Positions 41,678-50,582 of a stretch of 64,000 nt of DNA are shown in pieces (the first letter of the stretch is position 1; each line of letters begins with the position of its first letter). Made by a program: the position numbers and the translations under genes. The notes below the pieces were generated by a model. The model saw only the letters and a list, made by a program, of their open reading frames with translations, was not told the origin of the DNA and made no database searches. Source of the stretch: DAIPKP01 sp964539095 (lineage in GTDB: Bacteria > Synergistota > Synergistia > Synergistales > Aminiphilaceae); NCBI GenBank assembly GCA_964539095.1, contig CAZIFL010000013.1:6566-70565 (forward strand), in the 5' to 3' direction.

Positions 41678-42359
41678 AACGTCGTTCTCTCTTTCCGTAG
41701 GATTCCAGGGCCTGTTCAAAATCCTGGTCCGTAAAATCGGGCCAGAGGACATCGGTGAAGTAGAGTTCACTGTATGCACTCTGCCAAAGCCAGAAGTTGC
41801 TGAGCCGGTACTCACCGCTGGTGCGGATGATAAGATCGGGATCCGGAAGATGAGGCATGTAGAGATACTGGGAGACATATTCTTCTGTTATGGTTTCGGG
41901 CCTCTGGGAAGGATCTTCCCGAAGCATTTTCTCAAAAGCATCAAGAATCTCCTGGCGACCTCCGTAATTGAGGCAGACATAAACTTGAATCGCCTCACAC
42001 TCGAGAGTCTCCTCCTCCGCCTTTCGGATAATGTCGTAGACATCACGAGGGAGATCCTCAAGCCTTCCCACAAAACGGATACGCACACCTTCGGCCTTCA
42101 TCTCCCGGAGCTTACTCACCGCAAAGTAGCGAAAAAGCCCCATGAGGCCGGAGACCTCCTCCACGGGGCGACGCCAGTTTTCCGTAGAGAAGACGTAGAA
42201 GGAGAGAATATCTATCCCCCTGTTTTTACCGAACCGTATGGCGCGTTCCACCGCCCGAACCCCCGACTGGTGCCCCATAATACGGGGGAGAAACCGCTTC
42301 TTGGCCCATCGGCCGTTGCCATCCATAATGATAGCCACATGCTTGGGAATGGTCTGCAT
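41649..42359 (-). CDS. uppS: Isoprenyl transferase (undecaprenyl diphosphate synthase)
   Basis: Cis-prenyltransferase that makes the C55 lipid carrier for peptidoglycan. HVAIIMDGNGRWAKKR at the N-terminus, FSTENWRRP near 77, and the C-terminal PDLIIRTSGEYRLSNFWLWQSAYSELYF are diagnostic. The 236-aa length is standard. ATG 42359 follows GGGAGATAGT. It starts the lipid/isoprenoid part of the operon 36 bases behind the glycosylase gene. Confidence 0.96.
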   Translation of the reverse strand: MQTIPKHVAIIMDGNGRWAKKRFLPRIMGHQSGVRAVERAIRFGKNRGIDILSFYVFSTENWRRPVEEVSGLMGLFRYFAVSKLREMKAEGVRIRFVGRLEDLPRDVYDIIRKAEEETLECEAIQVYVCLNYGGRQEILDAFEKMLREDPSQRPETITEEYVSQYLYMPHLPDPDLIIRTSGEYRLSNFWLWQSAYSELYFTDVLWPDFTDQDFEQALESYGKRERRYGRTETGTH

Positions 42360-42395
42360 ACTATCTCCCGATCTTTCGCTGTAAGATTTCGTTTC

Positions 42396-42992
42396 TCATG
42401 GCTCCTCCAGAGCATCCCAGGCCCGACGAACTTCCTGAATATCCTGCCATGCCAGGTATTTGGGGCTTCCCTTCTGGTTCGACTGGTTTCGCAGAAGATA
42501 GCTCGGATGAAACATGGGCATCACCTGGATCCCCTTCCAGTCAAACCACCTTCCCCGTATTTTGGTAATCCCTTCGCTCGTCTTGAGAAGCCACTGGGTG
42601 GGAACGTTACCGAGGGTGACCAGAATCCGGGGGTTGATAAGGGCAAGCTGTGTGTGGAGGTATCCCTCGCAGGCGAGCATCTCTTCCGTTTGGGGGTTGC
42701 GATTCCCCGGAGGACGGCATTTGACAATGTTCGTAATGTAGACCTCTTCCCGGGATATCCGCACAGCCTGGAGAATGTCTGTAAAGAGTTTCCCCGCCCT
42801 TCCCACAAAGGGGACCCCCTGAGCATCCTCATCGGCCCCCGGAGCCTCTCCGACAAAAACAAGCTTGGCCTTCCGGTTTCCCTCGCCGAAAACGGTCTGG
42901 TTTCTTCCTTCGTGAAGGGGACACCGGAGGCATGCTGTCACTTCCTCTTTTGTGGCTTCCCATAGGGACGACGCAGTAATCTGCTGGGACAT
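42396..42992 (-). CDS. Type-4 uracil-DNA glycosylase
   Basis: Iron-sulfur uracil-DNA glycosylase of family 4, found in many thermophiles and anaerobes. The motif GEAPGADEDAQGVPFVGRAG near residue 48 is the catalytic region, and four Cys (CLRC near 21-24, NIVKCRPPGNR near 91, and ACEGYL near 106) would bind the 4Fe-4S cluster. HPSYLLR near 161 is the second active-site motif. The protein is 198 aa, the usual size. ATG 42992 follows AAGGGGG. Confidence 0.92.
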   Translation of the reverse strand: MSQQITASSLWEATKEEVTACLRCPLHEGRNQTVFGEGNRKAKLVFVGEAPGADEDAQGVPFVGRAGKLFTDILQAVRISREEVYITNIVKCRPPGNRNPQTEEMLACEGYLHTQLALINPRILVTLGNVPTQWLLKTSEGITKIRGRWFDWKGIQVMPMFHPSYLLRNQSNQKGSPKYLAWQDIQEVRRAWDALEEP

Positions 42993-43078
42993 AGAGACGT
43001 TCCCCCTTCATTGAATCTTCTCATCTGCCGTTTTTCTTAAGAACGGTTTTACGAATGATGTGATACAAGAACATCACA

Positions 43079-43146
43079 GGAGCCTCCACGTACGTGCCCC
43101 ACCACTCTAAGCGTTGCGGAACCACTCCCTTGCTTTGCTACTCCGG
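43079..43146 (-). repeat. Degenerate remnant of the MITE-like element
   Basis: On the minus strand GGAGTAGCAAAGCAAGGGAG and the bases after it match GGAGCAGCAAAGCAAGGGAG of copy 1. The similarity then continues patchily to GGAGGCTCC. Neither terminal repeat remains. The remnant starts two bases behind the stop codon of the gene at 43148, the same position class as both full copies. Confidence 0.75.
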
Positions 43147-43147
43147 A

Positions 43148-43990
43148 TCAGGAAGAGAGTTCTTCTACCAGGACGTCCACCGCATGTACATCCATACCCG
43201 TAAAGAACGAGACCGCATTTCGGAGACGTTTCTGAATAAGCTTCGCGACCTCTACAAAACTTTGATCCCCGATACGAAGGGTTGCCTTTACTTTGAGAAC
43301 CAGTGCCTCTTTGTCACGCTTGACCTTGACTTCTTTCACCGAAACGACCTGAGAGGTGCGTTCGCAGAGAGTGCGCACCATCTCCTCGATAGCTTCAGTC
43401 TCTATTTTCACAGTACCCCCGAAGCTGAAGGCAGGACGCACCACCGTATGCTCTTCTCCGGCCCCGTCTCGATGGAGAAACCCCCAAAAGATACGCACAA
43501 TCTTTCCCGCAAAGTTCCGGCGCACCTGTGAGCGCTCCACGGGAATGACATGTTCCTTACTGAGTTTCCGGCGTTTTCGGGCGTCTTCGATCTCCTGAGG
43601 TTTCGCTACATCTTCGATACGAATAATCCTCCCCGGCTCTGGAAGCTCCAGGCGAAGGGCAATCTTGCGGGCCATCCCCTCGGAGGTGGCAAGAATGAGA
43701 ATCCTCCCCGACTCCAGGGTATCGAGGATCTTACGCACTTCCTCTCGGTGATCCTCATGAAAAAAGAGAGCCCTCCGGATGGCACTTACCTGATTGCGTT
43801 CTGCCTTAGCACTCTGCCCCGCCTGGATATATCCTTTGCTCACCAGAAGTCCGTCATCAATAAAATAGTCTGCCTTTATCTCCCGAGCGATGGCCTGAGC
43901 CCGCTGGCTTTTTCCTGTGCCTGCGGTGCCAACAAAGGCCACAACTTCGATCTCTCGCGAGGCGAGAGGAGGGGGGGTTTTGTCATCCAA
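43148..43990 (-). CDS. P-loop ATPase/kinase-like domain fused to an Asp23-like domain
   Basis: Residues 14-28 are a strand and Walker A motif (VVAFVGTAGTGKSQ). Residues 30-170 continue a kinase-like domain with DYFIDDGLLV and RILILATSEGMARKIA. Residues 185-280 resemble the Asp23/Gls24 (DUF322) domain: GGTVKIETEAIEEMVRTLCERTSQVVSVKEVKVKR and a final TGMDVHAVDVLVEEL. Asp23 proteins are envelope-stress factors in Firmicutes. This fusion is not one I know to be described. The start is TTG 43990, eight bases behind the hisC stop, so it is cotranscribed with hisC and murA. The function is unknown, and the assignment rests on motif reading only. Confidence 0.6.
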   Translation of the reverse strand: MDDKTPPPLASREIEVVAFVGTAGTGKSQRAQAIAREIKADYFIDDGLLVSKGYIQAGQSAKAERNQVSAIRRALFFHEDHREEVRKILDTLESGRILILATSEGMARKIALRLELPEPGRIIRIEDVAKPQEIEDARKRRKLSKEHVIPVERSQVRRNFAGKIVRIFWGFLHRDGAGEEHTVVRPAFSFGGTVKIETEAIEEMVRTLCERTSQVVSVKEVKVKRDKEALVLKVKATLRIGDQSFVEVAKLIQKRLRNAVSFFTGMDVHAVDVLVEELSS

Positions 43991-43997
43991 GAGAAAA

Positions 43998-45113
43998 TCA
44001 CCGTTTTCCTAGTCGCTTCATGGTTTTGCGAAGGCCAAGAATGAAGCTTTCGTTGTCCTCGGGAAGTCCCACGGAGACCCGGAGATATCCGGGAATACCG
44101 AGATCACTTCCAGGGCGGATGATAATACCTTCATGAAGAAGCTGCTCCCCTACGAGATCCGCATCGCGCATCTCGAGAAGGAGGAAATTCGTGTGGGTCG
44201 GAAAGACCTTGATCCCCATGTCCATAAGCTCCGAAAGAAGGCGTTCTCTTTCGAGGATCGTCTTTTCTCTAATATCCTCCACATAGCCGCTTTCCTCCAG
44301 GAAAGCCGCCGCAGCCGCCTGGGCGATGCTATTCACATCAAAGACACGGCGAACCTTGGCGAAGGATTCCACCACGGGCTTGGGAGCAATGGCATATCCC
44401 ACACGCAGAGAAGCGAGCCCATAGATTTTTGAAAACGTACGCAAAATTACCACATGCCCAAGCTGGCGGAAAAGTTCCACTCCCGATGCATACCGGGCAT
44501 CGGTGACATACTCCGCATACGCCTCATCCACCACAAGAAGGATATGGCGTTTTTCGAGTTCCCCCGCAAGATTGAGAAGATCCTGCCGTGTAAAGATGGT
44601 ACCCGTAGGATTATTTGGATTGCATATAATGACAATTTTTGTCTTCTCCGAACACGCTTCGAGAAGAGCCTCAGAGGAGGGGTTGATCTTTTCGCTCATG
44701 GGAACGGGGACACACGAAGCCCCCGCAGCTCGGGCGGCGAGGCGGTAGATCGGATAGGTAGGGGCATGAAAGACCACCTCATCCCCCTCATCGATGAGGG
44801 CCTGAAAAAGGGCGTAGAGAATACCCTCGGTCCCAGCGCCTACGACAACTTCGGTCGGGGCCACACCCCACTTTCGGGCGACACCTCGGCGCAGATAATA
44901 GGCTCCTGGATCAGGATAGCGGGCCACATCAAGGGCCGCCTTGTTGATGGCATCATGAACATGTTCAGGAATAGGCCAGGGATTTTCATTGGAGCAGAGG
45001 CGTACGATCTTTTTAAGTCCCAGCTCTCTCTGCACATCCGATACGGGTTTTCCCGGCCGGTAAGGATCTATATCCACAAGCGCCTTCCGCACAAGCCCTT
45101 CAAGCCACGTCAT
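43998..45113 (-). CDS. hisC: Histidinol-phosphate aminotransferase-like PLP enzyme
   Basis: Class I/II aminotransferase of the HisC group. CNPNNPTGT near residue 170, VVDEAYAEY near 200 and the PLP lysine in TFSKIYGLASLRVGYAI near 230 are present. The 371-aa length and the N-terminal DIDPYRPGKP favour HisC. No other histidine genes are near and the neighbour is murA, so it may instead act on aromatic amino acids, a common dual role. ATG 45113 follows GGAGG, three bases behind murA. Confidence 0.85.
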   Translation of the reverse strand: MTWLEGLVRKALVDIDPYRPGKPVSDVQRELGLKKIVRLCSNENPWPIPEHVHDAINKAALDVARYPDPGAYYLRRGVARKWGVAPTEVVVGAGTEGILYALFQALIDEGDEVVFHAPTYPIYRLAARAAGASCVPVPMSEKINPSSEALLEACSEKTKIVIICNPNNPTGTIFTRQDLLNLAGELEKRHILLVVDEAYAEYVTDARYASGVELFRQLGHVVILRTFSKIYGLASLRVGYAIAPKPVVESFAKVRRVFDVNSIAQAAAAAFLEESGYVEDIREKTILERERLLSELMDMGIKVFPTHTNFLLLEMRDADLVGEQLLHEGIIIRPGSDLGIPGYLRVSVGLPEDNESFILGLRKTMKRLGKR

Positions 45114-45116
45114 CTC

Positions 45117-46436
45117 TTATTCCTCCTCCGAATGGTTCTTCAAGCACGGGAGCGGCGGATCATCCGGGAGCATCTTCACCCGAGCCCCGAGAGAAGCGAG
45201 CTTTTCCTCCAGGCTCTCGTAACCCCGGTGCACATGCCCCATGTTGAGAATACGGGTATCCTCCTTCGCAGCAAGTCCCGCAAGTACCAGGGCCGCCCCG
45301 GCCCGGAGATCCGTAGCCACCACATCCGCCCCCTTCAAAAAGGGGACACCTGTAATAACCACCGCATTCCCCTGCATGCGTATATCCGCCCCCATCTTCT
45401 GAAGTTCGTTGATGTGAAGAAAGCGGGATTCGAAAACACCGTCCTGGATAACGCTGGTACCCTCCGCAAGGGAGAGAAGTGCCGTCATCTGGGGCTGTAA
45501 ATCCGTAGGGAATCCAGGATAGGGAAGAGCCTTGAGGGAGATGCCGCGCCCTCTCTGCTGAGCAGGAACGGTAATGGATGTACCCTCCACCAGCACCTCA
45601 AGCTCCATCTCTTCGAGTTTTGCCACCAAGGCATCCATATGCTCGGGGACCACGTCGCATACCGTTACGGAGCCCCCGGTCATGATCCCCGCAAGAAGAT
45701 AGGTACATGCCTCTATACGGTCAGGAATAACCGAAACGGAGTTTCCCCGAAGCCGATCCTTGCCGACGACGTGGATTGTCCCCGTTCCTTCTCCCCGGAT
45801 ATCCGCACCCATGGCGCGAAGAACCTCTGCCAGATTGGTGATTTCCGGTTCCCGAGCGGCATTCTCAATAAGAGACTCCCCCCGGGCAAGGGCTGCGGCC
45901 ATCATGAGGTTTTCCGTAGCACCCACAGAGGGAAAATCCAGATATATACGGCATCCTCGAAGCTCTTTGGCGGTAGCCACCACAGCTCCGTGTTCAAGAG
46001 AGATCTCCGCCCCCATCTTTGCAAGCCCCTTGAGGTGCAGGTCGATAGGACGGCTTCCGATGGCACATCCTCCGGGGAGAGGAAGCTTCGCCTTGCCGCA
46101 CCTGGAGAGAAGAGGCCCCAATACAAGAGAAGAGGCTCTCATGAGCCGCACAAGACGCTCCGGGGTCTCCCAGGAGAGTTCCGAAGGAGGAGTAAGAGAA
46201 AGGACATCTCCCCGGCTCTCCACACGCACCCCGAGAGATTCAAGGAGCTTGCGCATCACCTTCATATCGTCTAGTTGAGGAACCCTCCGTACCTGAAGCG
46301 TCTCCTCTGAAAGCAAAAGAGACGCCGCCAGAATCGGAAGAGCGGCATTCTTGGCACCCTGGGCACGAACTGTTCCAGAGAGGGGGCACCCCCCTTTAAT
46401 ACTCATTTGACTCATTTGAGCGGAATCTTTCTTCAC
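45117..46436 (-). CDS. murA: UDP-N-acetylglucosamine 1-carboxyvinyltransferase
   Basis: First committed step of peptidoglycan synthesis: adds enolpyruvate to UDP-GlcNAc. The substrate motif GAKNAALPILAASLL, the catalytic Cys124 in LPGGCAIGSRPIDLH, and PYPGFPTDLQPQ near 310 are present. I choose GTG 46436, seven bases behind AGGAGG, giving 439 aa. The frame extends further to 46508 but lacks a ribosome binding site. Cys at this site predicts sensitivity to fosfomycin-type inhibition. Confidence 0.94.
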   Translation of the reverse strand: MKKDSAQMSQMSIKGGCPLSGTVRAQGAKNAALPILAASLLLSEETLQVRRVPQLDDMKVMRKLLESLGVRVESRGDVLSLTPPSELSWETPERLVRLMRASSLVLGPLLSRCGKAKLPLPGGCAIGSRPIDLHLKGLAKMGAEISLEHGAVVATAKELRGCRIYLDFPSVGATENLMMAAALARGESLIENAAREPEITNLAEVLRAMGADIRGEGTGTIHVVGKDRLRGNSVSVIPDRIEACTYLLAGIMTGGSVTVCDVVPEHMDALVAKLEEMELEVLVEGTSITVPAQQRGRGISLKALPYPGFPTDLQPQMTALLSLAEGTSVIQDGVFESRFLHINELQKMGADIRMQGNAVVITGVPFLKGADVVATDLRAGAALVLAGLAAKEDTRILNMGHVHRGYESLEEKLASLGARVKMLPDDPPLPCLKNHSEEE

Positions 46437-46517
46437 GAAAAAACCTCCTGCGCACTTCAAACGACCGCCCAGGCTTTCCCAAAAAAACTTCTCGGGAGCC
46501 CAAGGCACACGCTTTCA

Positions 46518-47459
46518 CTATACACTTTTAGCATAAAGCCAGAAAAGCCCTGAAAAAACGAGTATCCCGTGTATCGGGAGAAGAATCCCCAAAACCTGAA
46601 ACAAAGAAAACCCCCGATCGTAAAGAGCGTAATGAAAATGCCCCCGATCGGGCATAAAGGGGGATCTCTTCTGCAAAAGTCTCCTGCAGACAGACCAGAG
46701 TGTGTCAAAAACAGGAAGCCCCCCAATAAGGAAAAGCACCACAAACACCTCTGGAAGCGACATCTCTGCAAGTGTTGCCATCATCCCCGAGTAGTAGAGA
46801 ATAAGAGCCGCCCAGAGAAATCCCAGAAGCGTGCTCCCTCCGTCCCCGAGAAACGTTTGGGCCCGGGGGAAATTCCAGAGCAAAACCCCGAGACACATCC
46901 CGAGAAGATACCACCACACCCCAAGGGGGATAAAATAAAAAGCGATTAAAAAATTAATTCCTCCGAGAGAAAGACAGAGGCCGTTGATGCCGTCAATGTT
47001 ATTATACGCACTTGTGCAACCCGCCAGCCATAATATCATGATCGGGCCCAAAAAAAAGGAAAAATCCTGGGTATACACGATAAAAAAGGAAGCAAAAAGA
47101 TGTACCCCCAGCCGCAGAAGAGGCGGCATGGGGAAGATACTGTCTCCATACCCTACCACAAAGATCATGGTGGCTCCGCTGAGCAACAGTACGTCGAAGA
47201 AGGTACATTCGCTGCGAAGAAGCATGTAGAGCACCAGTGCCCCCCAGAGAGCAAGGCCTCCCCCCTTCGGCGTAGGAGCTGCATGCTTCTTCCGCCCCCC
47301 GGGATTATCCACAATCTGATAGAGGTAGGAGAGATGAATAGAGAGAGGGGTAAGAAGAAAGCTTGCTCCAAACCCCCCGCAAACCATCAGAAAGGGTATC
47401 AGGTATCTCTGGAATTGCGTAGAGGAGAAGAAAGAAAAAAGGTCTCGTAGCAGCATCAT
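46518..47459 (-). CDS. WecA/TagO-like glycosyl-1-phosphate transferase, divergent
   Basis: Polytopic membrane protein (about ten segments) of the MraY/WecA superfamily, which moves sugar-1-phosphates onto polyprenyl phosphate. DNPGGRKKHAAPTPKGGG near 51 and FLGDGGSTLLGF near 203 fit well, and NNIDGINGL near 153 is the catalytic NxxD region. Two usual residues differ: the DD pair after the third segment is Asp-Ser (GYGDS, 104-106), and the HIHH motif is HFHY near 274. It is 313 aa. Its ATG pair follows the preceding stop codon directly. It may be a specialised or weakly active family member. Confidence 0.8.
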   Translation of the reverse strand: MMLLRDLFSFFSSTQFQRYLIPFLMVCGGFGASFLLTPLSIHLSYLYQIVDNPGGRKKHAAPTPKGGGLALWGALVLYMLLRSECTFFDVLLLSGATMIFVVGYGDSIFPMPPLLRLGVHLFASFFIVYTQDFSFFLGPIMILWLAGCTSAYNNIDGINGLCLSLGGINFLIAFYFIPLGVWWYLLGMCLGVLLWNFPRAQTFLGDGGSTLLGFLWAALILYYSGMMATLAEMSLPEVFVVLFLIGGLPVFDTLWSVCRRLLQKRSPFMPDRGHFHYALYDRGFSLFQVLGILLPIHGILVFSGLFWLYAKSV

Positions 47460-48557
47460 CTATTTTGTGCCGAAAAGCCTATCCCCCGCATCTCCCAGAC
47501 CGGGCATGATGTAGCCATGGTCATTGAGACAACGGTCAAGGGCAGCCGTAAAAATAGGGACGTCCTCATGAGACTGCCGGACCCGGGCCACTCCTTCGGG
47601 GGCAGCGATAAGACATACCAGGGTAATATTCCGGGCCCCCTTCTGCTTGATGAGGTCGATGGCGGCAGCAGCGGAACCTCCCGTAGCGAGCATGGGGTCG
47701 ACGAGAAAGATGTCTCGTTCTCCGAGATCCCCCGGGAGCTTGCAGTAATATTCTACAGGTTCGAGAGTCTCCGGATCGCGGTAGAGGCCGATATGACCGA
47801 CCTTGGCGTTGGGGACAAGCCGTAGAATCCCCTCCACCATGCCGAGCCCCGCCCGCAGTACCGGCACAATGGCGAGCTTCTTCCCGGCGATGGATTTTAC
47901 GCTGGTTTTTTCCAGAGGAGTCTGTACCTCAACATCCTCCAAGGGAAGATTTCGGGTAACCTCATAGATCATAAGCCCTGCAATCTCCTGCACAAGCTCG
48001 CGAAATTCCTTTACGGTGGTATTCACATCGCGGATAATCCCCACCTTATGCTGCACCAGGGGATGATCCACCACGTAACACCCCGGTAGGCTCTCGGGAG
48101 AGATACCGTAAAAGAGACGGTTCTCCTCCTCTTCGATGAGGTGCACTCTGCGGTAATGACGCCCCTCTTCGAAAGGTGTTTCCATCCAGACACGAAGAAT
48201 CTCTGTCGTCTCTTCCCAGGAGGAGACCCGGCCTCCGAGAACGAGGACATTTGCATTGTTATGCCGACGGCTCAGCTCCGCATCCTCGGAGCTACGGCAG
48301 AGGGCCGCGTAGACCCGGGGGATCTTGTTCGCCCCGATGGACATGCCGATGCCGCTTCCGCAAACAAGAATACCTCGATCAGCCCTCTTTTCCGACACAT
48401 CCCGCCCGACGGAAAAGGCAGCTTTGGGATAGTCGTAGGCAACACTCTCGTGTTCCGCTCCGTGGGTAATCACGTCGTGCCCCTGTTCCTTAAGCCAGGA
48501 ACGCACCTGCTCCCGCAAGGGATATCCGGCATGATCAGAGCCAATAGAGATTCTCAT
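47460..48557 (-). CDS. Fusion: ribose-5-phosphate isomerase B + uracil phosphoribosyltransferase
   Basis: Residues 1-142 form RpiB: GSDHAGYPL, SVAYDYP, the active-site Cys66 in ILVCGSGIGMSIGANK and RRHNNANVLVLGGR. A short linker (143-160) leads to a complete Upp domain (161-365): HPLVQHKVGIIRDVNTTVKEFRELV, PVLRAGLGM, the PRPP loop LVDPMLATGGSAAAAID near 286, and the C-terminal PGLGDAGDRLFGTK. Both active sites are intact. RpiB makes ribose-5-phosphate, the precursor of PRPP that Upp uses with uracil, so the fusion links two consecutive stages of salvage. ATG 48557 has GAGGAGG six bases upstream. Confidence 0.92.
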   Translation of the reverse strand: MRISIGSDHAGYPLREQVRSWLKEQGHDVITHGAEHESVAYDYPKAAFSVGRDVSEKRADRGILVCGSGIGMSIGANKIPRVYAALCRSSEDAELSRRHNNANVLVLGGRVSSWEETTEILRVWMETPFEEGRHYRRVHLIEEEENRLFYGISPESLPGCYVVDHPLVQHKVGIIRDVNTTVKEFRELVQEIAGLMIYEVTRNLPLEDVEVQTPLEKTSVKSIAGKKLAIVPVLRAGLGMVEGILRLVPNAKVGHIGLYRDPETLEPVEYYCKLPGDLGERDIFLVDPMLATGGSAAAAIDLIKQKGARNITLVCLIAAPEGVARVRQSHEDVPIFTAALDRCLNDHGYIMPGLGDAGDRLFGTK

Positions 48558-48655
48558 GTACATCCTCCTCGACAAGCTAGATAAAAAAACCTTTCCATTC
48601 CCCGAAAAGCCCGGGGACTTCTCCCGCAAGCGCTCCTATTCTATCAGAGTTACCG

Positions 48656-50563
48656 TCAATCTTGTTGGGGAACCGCCTCCATGGAAGAATCCTCAAGCCC
48701 CGCAGGCCAGAAGGGCATCCAGTCGAGGAAACTGTAGTAGCTGGTTTCAAGGAAAAGAGTAAAAAAAGATCTGCTGGGATAGCCGGAAGGGTAGATATCC
48801 GGATTGAGCGGAAAAAAGAAAACATACGAAAGAGACTTTTCCAGAGGGGGCTCCTCGGAGAGCAGGGCTCTTTCATCTCCTCCGGTAAGGCGGACTATGC
48901 GGGCAAGGGAGGGAGGCGGTGCCGCAGCAGAGCGCACCAGAGAGACAGGAATGCCGTTAAAGAGAGCATACCCCAAAAGCCGCTTCTGCTCTGCAAAGGA
49001 GAGGGGGATATCCGGATCCAGAAGGATTTTTCCGGGAATCCCCTTTTCGTTCTGGGCTATCCGGGCGAGACCGTCGAAAAAGCTTCCCGGCACAACTCCG
49101 AGAGATATGCCATCCCACTGTGAGGGGACGATGCTCCCCTTGTGGGCGTAGAGGGAGTAGCGCCCCGTAGAGACAGCTCTCTCCACACGCCCCTCCAGCC
49201 CCGCATCCATCCAGATCGCTACAGCGTAGCTCTCTTTAAAGATGCTGGAGTTCCCGGAAAAGAGATGCGCCACGGGATGGCCGAGCCCTCCCTGAAACCG
49301 TGCGGTTCCAAGACCTCCGAGGGCATTGTATTCGGGAAACTGAAGCCAGAAAAAGGAAATATCAAAATCTTCTGGAAGGCGCATGGAGGCAAACCAAAGT
49401 GCCTCTCCGGAGACGTGTGAAAAGACGAGATTCATACCTCGCGGTGCAAAACTCCAGGCACCGGGGAGAGAGGCGATACCCCGAAACTCCCCCTCAGGAT
49501 TCTGCAGAAAGAGATCCCCCTTTTCGTTGAGAACCCCTAAACTCCCCCAAGCTGTCCAGCCCACATCGATGGGAGCCGAAAAGGGTTCCTCCTTGAGGAG
49601 AGCCCCTTCCTCCGCCTGAAGAAGAAAAAGGCGATCCCCTCCCCCATCCGCTACAGCGAGAAGCGTGCCGCAGAGATCAAGGGCCTCGGGGGCAAAATCC
49701 ACGGGATTGCCCCGGGGGCGCCACTCCCAGAGAGGGGTGAGTTCCGGATAGGATACCGAGAGAAGACGCCGACCTCCCCAGTCGGCAAAGATCAGCCGGG
49801 AATCGGAAAGGAGCACCCCATCCTTGATAAAGACCTTTCCCAAAGATCCAATAAGACGTTCTTCCTGCGTTTCCAGATCTATCTGCCGGAGTTCCCCCTC
49901 CTGGGAGCAAACAAGCATCTCCTTGCCCAGAAGAGAGAGAACCCGCACCGGTGACGGGGTTCCAAAGACCTTTCCCTCATACGGATTTTCAAGATCCAGG
50001 ACGTACAGCCGATTTCCCAGAGTATCAGGGAGAAAGAGGAGATCCCCGAAGATCTCGATCTTGCCAACCCCCGCAAGATTTTTGCGCAGAAGAGGGGTTA
50101 AACCGAAGAGGCTCTTGAGAGGCATCCTTTCAAGGGCATATCGCTCCTCGTGCAGACTCCCCCGGAGAGCATTTTCGGTGAAGCGATCAAGATCCTGCAG
50201 ATTCTCCCGGATTCTTCGGGGGAGAGGCTCAAGAGGACGAACTTCCAGATAGTGGACCATCTCCTTGAGGGCTTCCGCAAAGTCTCCGGCTCTGCGCAAC
50301 ACCAGAGAACGCACGAGATAGTAGTCGATAAGATAGGTGTTTTTTTCGATAGCCCGATCAAGATAGGCGAGGGCCTCGGGGAAACGGTTCTTTGCGTACA
50401 TCTCATAGGCCTGAAAGAGATACCGCTGAGCCCCGATCCGATTTGCCGGGGGGAGAGCAAGCTCCTGAGCCCATGCAAATTGCGCAAGTCCGAAAAAGAG
50501 CGTGCAGAGAACAAGAAGCCTCAATATACGCACAACAATCCCGATCCTTTCCGTCGTAACCAT
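48656..50563 (-). CDS. Secreted protein with TPR-like and beta-propeller-like regions
   Basis: A signal peptide ends near AWAQ (about residue 33 from ATG 50563). A GTG at 50533 is an alternative start. Two TPR-like repeats follow (RYLFQAYEMYAKNRFPEALAYLDRAIEKN and LVRSLVLRRAGDFAEALKEMVHYLEV). From about 150 to 430 there are repeated strands with DxxGNRLYVLDL, SDSRLIFADWGGRRLL and LAVADGGGDRLFLL, as in NHL-type propellers. The last 200 residues are not recognisable. It is 635 aa. It is probably periplasmic or outer-membrane associated. Two tiny membrane protein genes lie just upstream and may form an operon with it. Confidence 0.65.
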   Translation of the reverse strand: MVTTERIGIVVRILRLLVLCTLFFGLAQFAWAQELALPPANRIGAQRYLFQAYEMYAKNRFPEALAYLDRAIEKNTYLIDYYLVRSLVLRRAGDFAEALKEMVHYLEVRPLEPLPRRIRENLQDLDRFTENALRGSLHEERYALERMPLKSLFGLTPLLRKNLAGVGKIEIFGDLLFLPDTLGNRLYVLDLENPYEGKVFGTPSPVRVLSLLGKEMLVCSQEGELRQIDLETQEERLIGSLGKVFIKDGVLLSDSRLIFADWGGRRLLSVSYPELTPLWEWRPRGNPVDFAPEALDLCGTLLAVADGGGDRLFLLQAEEGALLKEEPFSAPIDVGWTAWGSLGVLNEKGDLFLQNPEGEFRGIASLPGAWSFAPRGMNLVFSHVSGEALWFASMRLPEDFDISFFWLQFPEYNALGGLGTARFQGGLGHPVAHLFSGNSSIFKESYAVAIWMDAGLEGRVERAVSTGRYSLYAHKGSIVPSQWDGISLGVVPGSFFDGLARIAQNEKGIPGKILLDPDIPLSFAEQKRLLGYALFNGIPVSLVRSAAAPPPSLARIVRLTGGDERALLSEEPPLEKSLSYVFFFPLNPDIYPSGYPSRSFFTLFLETSYYSFLDWMPFWPAGLEDSSMEAVPQQD

Positions 50564-50582
50564 AATGACAACCAAAACGGCT

